Source: Nymphaea colorata (Eukaryota; Streptophyta; Magnoliopsida; Nymphaeales; Nymphaeaceae). Taken from it: a stretch of DNA of 64,000 bases. The DNA lies in NCBI RefSeq assembly GCF_008831285.2, contig NC_045140.1:26554131-26618130 (forward strand), given 5' to 3'. How positions within the stretch are numbered: the stretch's first letter is position 1; each line of letters opens with the position of its first letter. This document shows positions 25,745 through 38,505 of the stretch, in pieces. The position numbers and the translations under genes were made by a program. The notes beneath the pieces are model-generated. The model searched no databases, was not told the DNA's origin, and saw only the letters and a list, made by a program, of their open reading frames with translations.

Positions 25745-28700
25745 TCACTGTTTTGGAGGAACCAGAAATTTCTAGCTAAGGAACACTTTAAGTTTCAATT
25801 TTAAACTTCAAAAAGACATTTATAAGTAAATAAACTGAAAATTAATGGATTTTTTATACATGGGTGCGTTTGATTACATGGTGCAATCGCATGAAATTTT
25901 TACAGCAGAAAAAGGGCCATTCTCGTTGTGTTCGTCTGGACAGCAGCTGCCATTGTGCCATTATGTTCGCCTGAGCAGCAGCATCCACCACTGTCAAACA
26001 TCCGATCAGGTGGAGACCTCGTCCCCTCTCTCTCTCTCTCTCTCCCTGTGCACCAGTTTCCCCTCTTTTTGGTTGTATCTATTTCTATACAAGGGGATGA
26101 AAGAAATCAAAGGGAGCAGAGGACGGTGACCTGCCTCTTTTTTTCTCCCTTTTATTTATTCTGCTGTGGAAGTTTCTGGTTCCACGAGGGGCCGATCATC
26201 TCATCTTTCTGCAAAACTGCATCCACCGGGATTTGTTTTTCGAAAATCCTGTACCCATAACATAATCAACCTTTTCGGCCACCGATCCACCAGTCATCTA
26301 AATCTCCATGAGGTGAGCCTTCTTTTGTTTCAGGCCCTTCATTTTTCTGATCTATCAGGTCGTGAACAAAATATATGGACATCGATGGAATGGACTGAGC
26401 TCTTTTACTTCTTGCTCTCTATTTATGGATTCCACCATGAGGTGGCATGTCCAGTGTGTATTTGTCAATGTTATGTGGAAAAGGCCACATGCAGTTTATG
26501 TTAAAGTGCGCGGAAAATGTTCGGCAAAATACCGCAGTAAAGTAAAGTCTCAGCAAGCAAGTGTTTCCTTTTTTTTTCTTTTAATCGATACTTTATTGAC
26601 TTATCTATGGTGTTCTCATTGCTTGCCCTTCATCTAATGTTGCTATGGATATAGTTGCGTAGACTTTGTGCCTGAAGATGCGTAGACTAAGCTGTGTAAT
26701 ATAGTTGTGGCTAAAGATGTTCTTCCCCTCAAATTGCTAATCTTGATCTTCAAACATATTTGTCATAATTTCCTCTAACTTTCGATTTCTTAATTTGCTT
26801 CAAAGTAGCTACCTCTTTCTATCGTTCCTACTGATGTGTCTTTATCGTCTGCTGAATCATTTTTGTTCTCGTGTAATGGCACGCAAGCTTATTTTCCTTT
26901 TTCTTTTTTGCGCATTTAGGTTGCTATATTTGATATTCTATTGGACTTAAAAGATTTGCTTTCATGATTGTAACGGTTGGTTATTTACAAACTGTTTTTT
27001 TTTTCCATTCCCTTGCTTAGCCATGGAATACCAAAAAAAAAAAAAAAACTCAAACTTTTCTTAATTCATCAAACATGCCTCATTTTAAGATGAGATGAAA
27101 TTTCCCCTCTTCCACACTTTACCAAATGCTAACTAAAGTCAATTTTGTAAGGTGGTGTGGGCAATTGTCCACACCTGGTGGGCTGGTACAACGTGCCTTG
27201 GCCACTGCTTTCGTGCCTCCCCATAACACATTAGTATGTATTAATGATCGGCCTTTCTGAAAAAGACAAACTTGTGAGCCTGTGAGCTGCTAATTTGATG
27301 AACTGAAAGCACACGTTTATTGATCAAGCAAAAAAGGAAAGCGATTCTAAGTTTCCTATCATACGCGAGCCTGAGAAGATAACGAAGGACATTGGGATTG
27401 AAAGCCTGCGATTGTCTCCGACGTCTCTCTCGTCTAGTCGTCCTGTGCCGTCCGCTCACCGCGGTTCCTTCGTTGTTCCTGGGTCCACCTTTGCCCGACG
27501 GTGATATCTCATTTTTGCTATGGTATTTGGTTCACGAAAGGGAGGCCTGCGGTGGCTCCTGTTTGTTCGTTGCAGGAAGGCCGTCGCCTCATCTAATTAA
27601 CCATTGGACTGTTTTCTTGGTTGTGTTATAGGTTTATTGAGATTGCCTTTGCGACGGAGGTTTGCTTCGAGAATTACTTTTGTGAAAGTCTGCACCAGCG
27701 AGAGTGGCGTTCTCAACGACTTTGGTTGCTACCGCCACAATTCTATTCTATGTGCGTAGTTTGGAATGTATTATTGCACCTTCTGGCTTGTGTTGCCATT
27801 TGTTTGGGGTGAACAAATGAGGGAATGTAGCTTTATCTCTTTTCTTGAAGGTTGTTAACTTGTGTCTTCGAGCTGTTTGATGAAATGACCACGGTGGAAG
27901 TTGCTGACAACTGAGGATTTGCTGAGGGAAGGAGGAAGGGAACAAATGGACAAGTTTCCTGCTGCTCGTAAGATCTTGAGGCAAGTGCCTGTCACCTTCT
28001 TCCCTTCTTCCCCTTGATTTTTGCTAGGAAAACTTTTACTTGGCTCATGTCTGGCAGTCTGGGGAAAGGCTATGGATGGTAGATGAAATTAAAACTGGAA
28101 TTTCTTGATTCTCAATGGCAGGCGAAACAAAAGTCTAGTTGCTTGATATCATATCCAGTAGATCTCTCTGTACTTGCTGTTTGTTTCTTTTTTTCTCTTT
28201 TCTAGGCAAGGTGGCATTTTGTGCTTATGGAGTTGACTTTTATTTTAGTGGACTTGAATGGCTTAAATGGCCTTATTCTTTTGGTTCAGTGCAGTGGCTT
28301 AACAATGAATGCATCAGGACGGGCTCTGCCTTTGGAAATGAGTGTGTTAATGGGCTGCTGCTGCTGCTTCACTAGAGTTGATACTTTGTGGGGCCCGTTT
28401 GTTCTTGTCTTAGATTTTCTGTAGCTGCGACATCTCTCTCCGCACAGAAGAGGAGCACTTTCTCTTTCATAGGCTATAATCATAGACCGCACCTGACCTT
28501 TTCCTTAGTGGAAGAGAAATGCAAAAACGTCATCAACGCCATCCATAAACGGTCGTTTACATGTGATCCATATACGGTCAACTGCAATGTGTGCAGACTG
28601 CCAGTTAGAACTCAAGATAGCTGATTTGGTTAGAATTATCCCGAACCGAACTCAACAATGGGGGATAATTTATGTAAAAAAAAACTTGATAGCGACATAT

Positions 28701-30189
28701 GTTTTTTTCCAAATTCTAGCTGCAAAGATGGTGGCAGAATGTAAAATTTGGGAAAGAAAAATTATAATTCATTGTTCATTGTCTGAAATAGAAAGCTAAG
28801 ACTATTAAGCTTACAAAGGACACCTTTCTTGCATAACACTTTAACTGCTAGGACCGTAATAAGGTACGTCGGAAGTTTATAAACTGGAGCCTTATAAGGT
28901 GGAAGTTTCCTGCCATTTTTTGTAGTGGCATTTTTTTCTCCTTAAAAAGTAATAAGGCTTTCAAAGACAAAGATTGGCTTTTGTTCTTTTGCCTCTTCTT
29001 CTTTATGACATCATTCAGAACCTTAAAGCATGAGCTAGGAGAGGAATGAAGATATCACAGAGAGAGGGAGAGAGAACAACCATAACCCTAAGTGAAACGC
29101 AGGAGATGGCTGTGTAGCCATCAAGCATCTTGTGGCTCCCTTCACATCCACTTGGAAGAAGAGGAATCAGTGTTGTCTCTGAGGCCAGTCTTAAAATTGG
29201 TTTATGTAGAAAGCAAGGTTTCACTGGAGAAGAAAGACAACTGTTTTTTTCAATATTCCTTTGTAAGTTGGGGGCACGATCGTGAAGTGAGGGTCTCTCT
29301 GGTTGTGGCTGCTGGCTGGTTCATGAATTTTCTGAATTTTCAGCCGAAAGTGAGGGAAAGCATATAATTTCTTAATAGCAGTGGTAGCTGCAGTAATAGG
29401 TCCAGGCAAGAGACAGGAACATATATCAACAGCAGCATCACCTGCAGAGGGGTATATAGTGGATAAAATCATAAAATGCAGATCAGCTGTCAATGGCAGA
29501 TATCAGCCCTGCATGCTAAGCACTTAAGAACAGGAAAAATTCTAGGGTTGAGATAAAGCAATGTACATTGAAAATTTTGGGGGCTGCGACAGTAGTTAAC
29601 AATCTGCTAAAGATTGAAATCTAGTGAACTAAAGATCTGATGCCTGTCCTTTTCTACATAGGCCACATTAGGATATCTCGACATTGTTTGAAGTAACCTG
29701 AAAATATTGCAAGTCAATAAAATGTTAAATCATGCATGCAAAATCTGTCTACTTGTTTAATTGACAAGGGCACTTTTGAGTAGTTATTAGCTGATCATTT
29801 GGATTGTTGGCTAATTTTCACGTAGATGGCTTTTTAAGTTTTGATAATCTTCGGAGATGGTAGATGATGACTTTGGTCAAGTAAACTATAGACACCGGAC
29901 ACCAACATATAGACAGCATTTGAAGAAAGGTTGGACAATTTGTTGGGTTTTAGAATATCTGGTTGGGAAAGGATTTAGCTCTATCTGATTTAGCGTCCTG
30001 TGGTGATGAGCCTTTCCTTTTTATGTCATTTCTGATGAAATGGTGAGGGTCTGGTTATAATATGCTACCCTAATTATACGATATATATCATGATGCTTAC
30101 CCTAGTAGTCATATTACATTTTTGCAGTTTTATAATGGTTGATCTCTTTGGTGATGTATGATATTATGGATGTGATTGACCACAGGAAA
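25745..30189. other. Intergenic DNA upstream of the complex I-like gene
   Basis: Contains a transposon-like fragment (about 25750-25850) shared with 16915-17010, a short (TC)n tract at about 26027-26044, poly-A/T runs and several unrecognised short ORFs (26166-26504, 27392-27631, 28139-28375). GC-richer sequence at about 27400-28010 could be a promoter or untranslated leader of the gene starting at 30190, but no splice chain was proved. Confidence 0.4.
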
Positions 30190-30928
30190 ATGGGATTTGG
30201 AGAAGAAAATTACTACTTCTGGAAACAAGTCAGCAAGGCTTTATTATGCACTTATGCAGTCTTTGGCGCCGCATGGCTGTGGAATGAAACTTCACCATTA
30301 GGCTGGTGGACATTGAAACCACGTCCCAAAGTGAGCTAAAACAACATTTTTTCTACATGGCCATTAAAATAATTGTGCTCTTGATTGGTTATTGTTCACC
30401 ATTATGCCGAGTTGTTTGACAAGTCAATGATATGTGCCCGGATAGAAGTATATGTTTCACGGTCTAAATTAATCAGAAGCTTTGAATATTTAGATTTGGC
30501 TTCGTCAGCTTTTGCATCAAATTGAAGTGCTTCTTTTTATAAACTAAATTTTTGTTTGTATGTTATCTGTGGAGATTCTGATGTGACTGGGCTACATGTG
30601 TCAACTTCAATAAATGGTTCTCATTTCAAGTTTGTTTCTTCTTTGTTGAATGGCACCGCAGGAAGAGAAAGAACTTGCTCACCTGTATGAGCGCCGAAAA
30701 TTTCCCTATCCTGGCGATGAGGAGGCAGTAAAAGAATTTATAGCCAGTGGAGGTGGAATAGGCACAAGTATAGGACCAAAGGGAATCATCGACACAGGGA
30801 AGGAGAATGATAATTTTCAAAAGAAGATGCAGTCTAAGAAGTTTGAACAGGAAGCTCTCAAACTCTGGCTCCGGATGAGAAATGAAGTCATTGCTGAGCT
30901 TCGAGAGAAGGGTTTTGATGTCGAGTGA
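30190..30928 (+). CDS. Small single-pass membrane protein, probably plant NDUFB11/ESSS-like complex I subunit
   Basis: Two exons, 30190-30330 and 30662-30928, join in phase 0 (AAA|GTGAGC donor, CACCGCAG acceptor) to give 135 aa. It begins MGFGEENYYFWKQVSK, has one hydrophobic segment (about residues 17-31, ALLCTYAVFGAAWLW), then GWWTLKPRPKEEKELAHLYE, a Gly-rich IASGGGIGTSIGPKG loop and a charged helical end finishing EKGFDVE. Short N-terminus, one membrane span, then an acidic/basic REAE-like helix is the layout of the inner-membrane ESSS subunit of mitochondrial NADH:ubiquinone oxidoreductase, and the sequence agrees with my memory of the plant form. No cleavable presequence is seen. The gene is clearly real; the complex I assignment is less sure. 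Confidence 0.8.
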
Positions 30929-33900
30929 TTATATCATGATTCTGTAAATTGGTTGGCCTTGGGTTGATGCCTGTAGAACCTCAGCAACCAATAGAATTAC
31001 AAGGACTTGTTTATAAGGATGTAAAATGAGCTGAGATAAATCAAATTTTAGGTTGTTTGGACTTGGTTTGTCTAGAAATATGAGTTCAAACTAAATCTCA
31101 AGTTTTCAACTTGATTTGGATTCATACAATCTTATTTCCAGTTCGCACTTATTTTTTTTATTATGAGATGTTGATATCGGCTTCCTTACCAATTATCATT
31201 GTTACGATGAACTGTTTGTTGGTCTCCAGGTGCTTGATGCAGTGGGACGTTGGAAGTAAGAAGCGGACGTACATACTATGTTTCAAACTGACTAAACCTG
31301 GTTTTATCTTCTCAACACATTGTTAATAATAAAGGATAAAGATCATTGTTAAATTAAGTACAGAAGGATAAAACTTTATTTCTGAATAAGCATCTAATTG
31401 TCCAAACTGGGGTAATGATGTCGGAGAAGAATGAATTTTTGCTTGGACATGAGGATCAAATGGCATTTTTGAAAATATTGGTTACAATACTGGATTTTGT
31501 TGTGAAGTTTCTCTACGGTACTCAGTTAACTGTACAAGTTCATTTTATGATACCTAATCTGAATTCTGAACCATGGGCTGCTAGTATTCATATGTCCAGT
31601 CATTTCCATTTCACACATTGGACTTGAATCGGCCAATACACTTCGCCCGTTCGATTTGACATGTCATCCCTGTGAGAACAGCCATGGAACAAAAAGGTAT
31701 GCATACGTTCCTTTGTTTAAGTTGCACATGATCGACCCAGTTGTTATATCTGTTCTGCAACCTGCAACCAGCTAGCAGGGTTTTGTCATCTTGGCTGTTT
31801 GACAGAAGTTCGAACATATCAAATTGCTGTTCTTTTTCATTCACTACTGTTTGTGGAGACGTTTTTGGATGATTCTGTTCTTCTCATATTTCCCATGGTC
31901 TGGATTTTGTCAGCTTGCAACTGCACCTTGTCAGAGATGAGTGTTTCTTGCGACCTTCGATGCGGTTTCACCAAAATGTTTGTGACAAAGGGTGGTTTCT
32001 GATCAGAGGGAGAGGTGGACAGAATTTGCCTTTTCTAGGAGCAATTTGGTACTTGACAAGATGGAAATATGGTTATTCTCAAACGCAACTTGATAATCTT
32101 CTGGTCTCGATTAGCTTTCTTATGATACTTTTCTCCAGCATCTCTTAGTGCCGACCCTGCAAACTGTGTTCCCAGTACCTTCGTTGTTTCATCTAAGTAA
32201 ACGTGCAGTTAGACAACTGTGGAGGCGACCCATTTATATAACATGTCATCCATGTCTTAACTTTGTGCTAAGTTTTGTCCTTTTTTCGGTCATATGTTGA
32301 TCATACAATGGGCAGTGAAATGAAACCCTTATTTTGTAAGAGATGGTTCCATCGACAATGCATGAATCAATGTTTCATGGCAATTCAAATATACTAGCAA
32401 GTAATTGTCAGTTGTCATGAACTCGAGCCACAAAGTCTCTCTCTCCTTCTCTCCTCTATATTTTCATGTATTTTGTATTCATTTTACATGGCTAGAATTT
32501 CGATTTGCAAAAAAACAAAACAGAACACAAAAAACAAAAAACAAAGAACAAAAAGAAACTTACAACACCAGGATGAGCTTTGTTCGTCTTTGATGAGCCA
32601 TTATGGCAGTCTTAAAATCACTTGGTAATATCAGAAAAAAAGAAATGGCCCCTGTAAAATTTTGGATAGTGTAATGGGCCCTTACGATAATCTTTCCAAA
32701 TTTTACCGCTCGATATTTTGGTATTTAGAGTCTTAAAAAAATTTGCAAAAATTTAATGGGCCCCCTTTAAGTTTTTTCAGAAATTTTATTTAGCCGATGT
32801 TATTTAGGGCACGGACTTGATTTTTAGTTCTTTGGGGACCCAAAATCACCACCGCCGTTCTTCGTCTTGGTCGTCTCTCCCCTTGTTTTTCTCTGTAGGC
32901 TCCTGGGATTCCTTTTCGCAAAGGTATTATCTACCGGCGGTTTTCCTCTTATCGGATTATTTTATGACACGGTGTTGTTGATCAACAACGTGAACAGGCT
33001 ACAACGTGATATTGATAAGGTAAAATCAGTTTTCTCTTTAATCAGGTTTTTCAGCTTTCATGTTTCTTCTTCTTAATGTGGTGTTGGTTCTCCCTTTCTT
33101 TCTTTTTTTTGTGGGACATTTCTTCTTGAGCATGATAGTCAGGGCTTTGAATTTTATTTATTTATTTTTTCATTAGACAACACCAGGCATACATACACAA
33201 AGATAGAGGAGCCTAAACCTTTGTAAAATAACAAAAACACACTTCTCTTTAAAAGCTTTTGTTTAACCACCTCGAATGTAGCATCAATTCAATTAAAACA
33301 TTCAAACATGGGAGATTGTGGTTGTTCCTTCAAAAGTCAAACATCCTTTCCTAAAATATGAAAAAAAATATATTAAGAAGGTTGGTGACTCCCACTAAAA
33401 GGAATCTATTGATTTTAAGAAACGGAGTTTCATATATCCTTGATGGAGTCAGGACACCGATGGCAGTAGGGATGAAGGGAATGGTGGAAGCTTTGGTAAT
33501 TTTATTGGGTGGTAGAACTTTATGTTCACCTAACAAAAAAGATTTTCATATATTTACAAATCATAAAACAAGTTTAAACAATACCAAGAGGATTCAACTT
33601 GAAGGACGTAGCATGAATTTGAATTTTGAAGGATTTGAACAGCCGCGAAGCAGCTGGTCAGTCACTTCAAGTCTACAAGGTGAAGGCCGCTAACAAATTA
33701 TTTGTGATAATTTTGGGCTTCAAAAATATGAAACTCCTAAGCGGTAACTGGACAACTACTTCCAAACTTGGAAAGATTAGATGCTGACAACTTTAGGATA
33801 ATCACCTTGAACTTTAAAAAGAGCAATGCTTTTGGGTCATTAATAGGAAGAGAATATATCATCCTATCACCCAATAAGAAAGCCGAATTTCCCATATTTT

Positions 33901-34389
33901 TGATGGAGCACGATGCGATTTCCGTGGACATTTGTTACCATTTGTGAATCTGTCCTTGGTTAATTGAATAGGATTTATTTACTGTTTTGTTGGCATAGAT
34001 TATCTTGTGTTCAAGAATATCGCCATCTACCGTAATGTACCCAATATATATTCCATGTTCTATCATTGCAACTGATCAAAATAATAATGAGAGAAAGTGC
34101 TTGGTTAGTTATTGCCGTCCCTTTCTTCTCTTGGTTTTGACTTATGTATGCTCGTTAACAATTCTTCCCCTTTTCTTCCTAAATATCTTCCCCTTTTCTT
34201 CCTAAATATCTTCAGGAGGAGACTGGACATGCTTTCAGTGTGTCAGAGTAACATCTCTACCATACTCTATTTAACTTGTATATCAGTATTTTTTTCACAA
34301 CACAGAAAATTGATGGTTCAGAAACTGGAAGCTAAGGCTGTCTGCTTCCCCACTTCAAAAACTTTAAAAGAGCAATGATGTTAAAAGAA
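30929..34389. other. Intergenic DNA with transposon remnants
   Basis: The start holds the 3' UTR of the complex I-like gene. At about 32640-32810 AATGGGCCC, GGGCCCCCTTTAAGTTTTTT and TTTATTTAGCC motifs look like a degraded DNA-transposon terminus of a type repeated in plant genomes. The 111-aa plus ORF at 33358-33693 and those at 31799-32148 are unrecognised. Confidence 0.4.
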
Positions 34390-34800
34390 CATTACAACAA
34401 CGTAAGAGAAGAGTAGATATGTCAATATATTCGATTCGAATTGGATATTCGACCAAACAGATCCAAAAAAATTAGATATGAAAACAAAAATTAATATCCA
34501 ATTAAGAAATTACATTAGGTTCGAATTTAAAAAATGGCATCCAGTCAGATACATAAATATCTAATATGATTCGGATATAGATTTGGATCAGATCCATTTT
34601 TAGACACATATCTTGTATCTAATACTATGATATTTTGAAAAATAGAAAAATCCGATTCAAAATTTGGATTTGGATATGAATGTAAAAATTGAATTCAGAT
34701 CAGATTCAGATTGTAAAATTAGATTTAGGATTCAAATTAAGATACGACTTTTTTATTTATATTTGAATTTGAATATGCATGCGTGAATATCGGACAAAGC
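34390..34800. repeat. Degenerate GGATATTCG/ATCCGATTC-rich repeat
   Basis: A 400-bp block of alternating-strand variants of TTCGAATTGGATATTCG, GATTCGGATATAGATTTGG and AATCCGATTCAAAATTTGG. Similar but weaker texture occurs near 25140-25260, 23700-23880 and 43010-43270. Probably a decayed non-autonomous element; ends were not defined. Confidence 0.5.
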
Positions 34801-35169
34801 AGATATTTTATAGCTGTATAAAACAGGCAATTCTTAATTCTGAAATCATTAAACCAAGTTTTGTCTTCTCATTAGAGTAGACTGACGATAAGCGTTTCCT
34901 GTTCGTCCATGGGAGCTCTGGGAAACAGACTAACAGTAGCCATATTATAAGCTGAGACAAGGTTGTACCATGGCCAGTTATTATTTGTCTAAGGACAAGT
35001 AGGATCTCGGAAGGAGCTGCAAGAATCAATCATCGTCCTAAATAGGCCGGACACAAGACTTGGTTTACGATGCCAATAGGCTGTCCTCGTCCTGCCAGAT
35101 GGAAAATAGAGGCTCAACGTAGCTTAGAGAGAGAAATATGGCCCTAAAGCTGCATTTCACGTGGTGGCA

Positions 35170-35172
<3 letters not shown>

Positions 35173-35247
<75 letters not shown>

Positions 35248-35306
35248 CTTGGATGGTAGGCTCTTTTATATAGATGTATATAGAGGCTTGGATGGTAGGC
35301 TCTTTT
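35173..35306. repeat. (CT)n-(TA)n microsatellite followed by 22-bp direct repeat
   Basis: (CT)15 at 35173-35202 runs into TA repeats to about 35247. Immediately after, GGCTTGGATGGTAGGCTCTT plus TT occurs at 35248-35269 and again at 35285-35306 with a 15-bp AT-rich spacer. Confidence 0.95.
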
Positions 35307-36076
35307 TCATAAAGAAGAAGACCTTTTATGAGTACCAGTTTGGTCGTTCACTTTGATCGTTTTGACAGCCAAATCTAAGGCGTAAGGACGTTGTCTGAAC
35401 CGTATTTCTGTCTTGAAATGAGGACAATGCATTCTGGCACACTGCAACCCATATTATAATATAATAACAGTACCTAATATTAAATGCTGGACAAAGAGAC
35501 TACCTTTAAATTGAAAGGCCGAAATTTAAAATTGACTGAGAGACCTCTGAATGGACAAGAGCCCCGGGATGGAAAGAACATGCTCGACTTTTCTATGCCA
35601 GCAGTAAGGCCGAAACCGGCTTTGGTCAGTGTCGATGAGGAACCAAGGGACCAAGACCGGAGGGTTATGTGCGCCTGCACGTGATGTTCTGTCGGGCGGC
35701 TAGCAAAGGTTTTTCAACTATTCTTCAGGAGTGCAAACTTTGGGGCAGTTTGCAAGAACGCGCCCCAAAGTTTCCTGTAATTCAGGTTCGTGCAAATCAT
35801 GTTTATCTTTCGTCGACTAAAGAGATGCACATGGATGGCTCTCAGGCTGGTTAATTTCTTGCTTTTCTTATTCAGTAATCAAATACAAGATAAATCTCTT
35901 CAACAGATGGTAATTAGAGATGACAAGAATGCATGACACGATGTGGTGTTTGCAGGAGCAGCTACCATTCTGAATCTTGAGATCTCTTAGGTATGAGAAA
36001 TGTGATCCCAAGGGGCATACCATGGATATGGTGTTTGCAGACCTAGTTACCATTCTGGAGCTTAAAATCTCTTAGC

Positions 36077-36623
36077 TAGGGGTGAACATGAGCTGAGCTA
36101 AGCTCGAGTTCAGTCAGTTTGAACTTGGCTCAACTAATAAAATCTTGAGCTCGAAAATAACTCCATAGAAGCAGTTTGAGCTCGACTCGACAGTTATGTG
36201 TTGAGCTCGAGCTCAACTCAATTAAGACTCGACAAACTCGTTTGAATAGAACTGATATTCATCGTCACGTGTTGAGCTCGAGCTTGACTCGATTAAGGCC
36301 TACCAAAATTGTTTGAATAGAATTGATATTCATCGTTACGTGTTGAGCTCAAACTCAACTCGATTAAGTCTCGTCAAACTCGTAAACTCGTTTAAATATA
36401 TCGACTTGATTAATGCTCGACAAACTCGAGTAAAGCAAACTCGAGTAAGGCTCGAGCTAAACTCGGTAATTACATGTTGAACTTGAACTCAACTCCATAA
36501 TTTGAACGAGTCGACTCATGAACTCGAGCTCGACTCGTTAAGTAAATGACTCTGCTCGAACTCATTCACGAGTAGAGCTTTAATGAGTCGAGATCGAGTA
36601 GCTCGATTCATTGTTCACCCCTA
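36077..36623. mobile_element. hAT-like non-autonomous element (MITE) with 12-bp inverted ends
   Basis: The element starts TAGGGGTGAACA and ends TGTTCACCCCTA, perfect 12-bp inverted repeats. It is flanked by CTCTTAGC (36069-36076) and CTCTTAGT (36624-36631), an 8-bp target duplication with one mismatch, as expected for hAT transposition. The 547-bp interior has no ORF and is almost entirely made of variants of GCTCGAGCTCAACTCGAT in both orientations, so the strand could fold on itself. It needs a transposase supplied in trans. Confidence 0.85.
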
Positions 36624-37002
36624 CTCTTAGTTATAATGAACTTGGTGCTGGTCAGATTGACAAGCCATTAAAAGTTTGGTTGTCAATTTCTTTTTTATAG
36701 GTTTTATTATTGGGAGCCATAAAAACCGGAGAGGATTAACCACCTTTTGAGGGCATCATGATCCCTTAGGTATGATAAAATTGAATTATCAAACAAACTA
36801 CATGCTTTTCTTGTAAATAAAACTAACTTCGATTTTTATTATTTCAGATGTACCTTATGGGGTCAATTAATTTACTGTGTCTAGGTGTCTCTTTGACCTG
36901 TTTTTGAGACAAACCTGCTGGTTGACAACTCTCCATTCCTGTCACAAGTATGAAAGGTCTACTTCAATCTCAGCCGTCCATTTTGAAGGAATGGTGTAGA
37001 TG

Positions 37003-37154
37003 TTATTCTAACAGTTCTGACAATGACAAAGCAGCCTTCACCATTGAGTCTATTGTCCTATCGATATGTACAGAGCATATAGATCCACGTGCTGCCTGAG
37101 AGAGCTTTTCGCGGTACTCGATGAGTTGCAGAAGGCAATTCTTTAAAGTAGCTC
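37003..37154 (-). pseudogene. Orphan terminal-exon-like coding segment, family unknown
   Basis: A strong minus-strand acceptor (TTGTTCTGTCTCTTTCCTTTGCAG) at 37155 opens a 152-nt frame that ends at a TAA at 37003-37005. It encodes 49 residues beginning ATLKNCLLQLIEYREKLSQA and ending SMVKAALSLSELLE, amphipathic and helix-like with ordinary codon use. No upstream exon in phase (it needs one preceding base) was found in the next kilobase. It is either the end of a gene whose other exons I missed or a stranded exon from a broken gene. Confidence 0.4.
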
Positions 37155-37159
37155 CTGCA

Positions 37160-38500
37160 AAGGAAAGAGACAGAACAAGTTCTTCCCTCTAGTTGGATCA
37201 CAGCCGTCGCACAGAACTTTTCATTTCTCGACTAATTGGCTGAAGTCTTTTAGTGTTGCTGTAAAGAAACATATTAGTCTAATAAACTTTTGCTGCTGTA
37301 GACATAGACATTTCAGATCATGTACTCATGCAGACTTTTCAAAAGCGTAGATCTTTCTTTTTTAACTTTTGGGGGTTCTTTTTGATTGATTAGATTTGCG
37401 ACTGTCTTTCAGGCCATATCAAGTTTGATGCACAGAGAGAGATTTTATGTGCATACACAGAAACTTATCATTTTTGTATTGTTTAATCAAACACAAGAAA
37501 AATTATGTTGTTGAAATAAATAGAACATGGTAATTTAAGGGTCCGACTTTTTACTATAATTTTTTTCATAGTAAATTTACCATTCCAAATTTTTATCTAC
37601 CATCAAATGGGTACAATTTTCTTAATACGAAACACTTTTAGTAGAATTTGTTAAATAAAGATTTGAAGTAAAGAACATTAACTGAAAAGATGAGTAGGCT
37701 AACAAAGGTTCAGTTCAAGTCTGTATTTCAAAGTTTCGATGAAAAGTACGGCCCTTAATAAAAATCACCAAAAAATATATAAGTTTTAAATTATTGGCAG
37801 AAAGTAAGTTTAAAAAATAAAAATTTTCCATTAGATTTTGGTGACCATCCCAAGTTGGTGAGTCGCCTGTGGATCACCATGAGTCTATATGGTACGAACT
37901 CTCAAGTACCTATTGTTTGATATGATGGGTATCTGCTCTCTCTCGTGGAATTGTGTCTGAAACTGAAACTGTGAATTCAATCGCGTCGAAGCGATGTAAT
38001 GAAGCGAGTGGTTCCGGGTTGGACCTTGCCATTACCAAGTCCGATACCGACTTTCCAATGCAATTCAAGGCTGAATTTTAACTAGTGTGAGTTGCACGTT
38101 TAAGCCTGGATTTAACTATTAAATTCAATGTTTGAAAACAAAAAAACCGAGTATTTCATCTTACTGTTCATTTTTTTCTTTGTTTTTGCAGTACATAAAG
38201 TTGATACTCTAAAAATTGAGAATAGCAATTGACTATCTACCAGCTCTCATCCCGCTTGTTGCACCAACCCTGATAGAAATAGCAAAACCAAAGTATTGGA
38301 TTCAGATATGTCAAAGTCAACAGTCTAGATAAGCCTGAACGGATCAAGTTCCGAGTCACTGGCGATCTCATGTCCCAACATGACGGTGTAAAAACTTCTT
38401 ACTTGTATATTCTAAAAGTAAATATCATTTTTTATATTAAAATAATTGAAAGCAATTATTTTAACCAACTAAATAATTAGAAATTTTTTTCCTCGTGATG
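37160..38500. other. AT-rich intergenic DNA, nothing recognised
   Basis: No further splice-consistent coding was found between the two orphan segments. Confidence 0.4.
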
Positions 38501-38505
38501 TAGCT

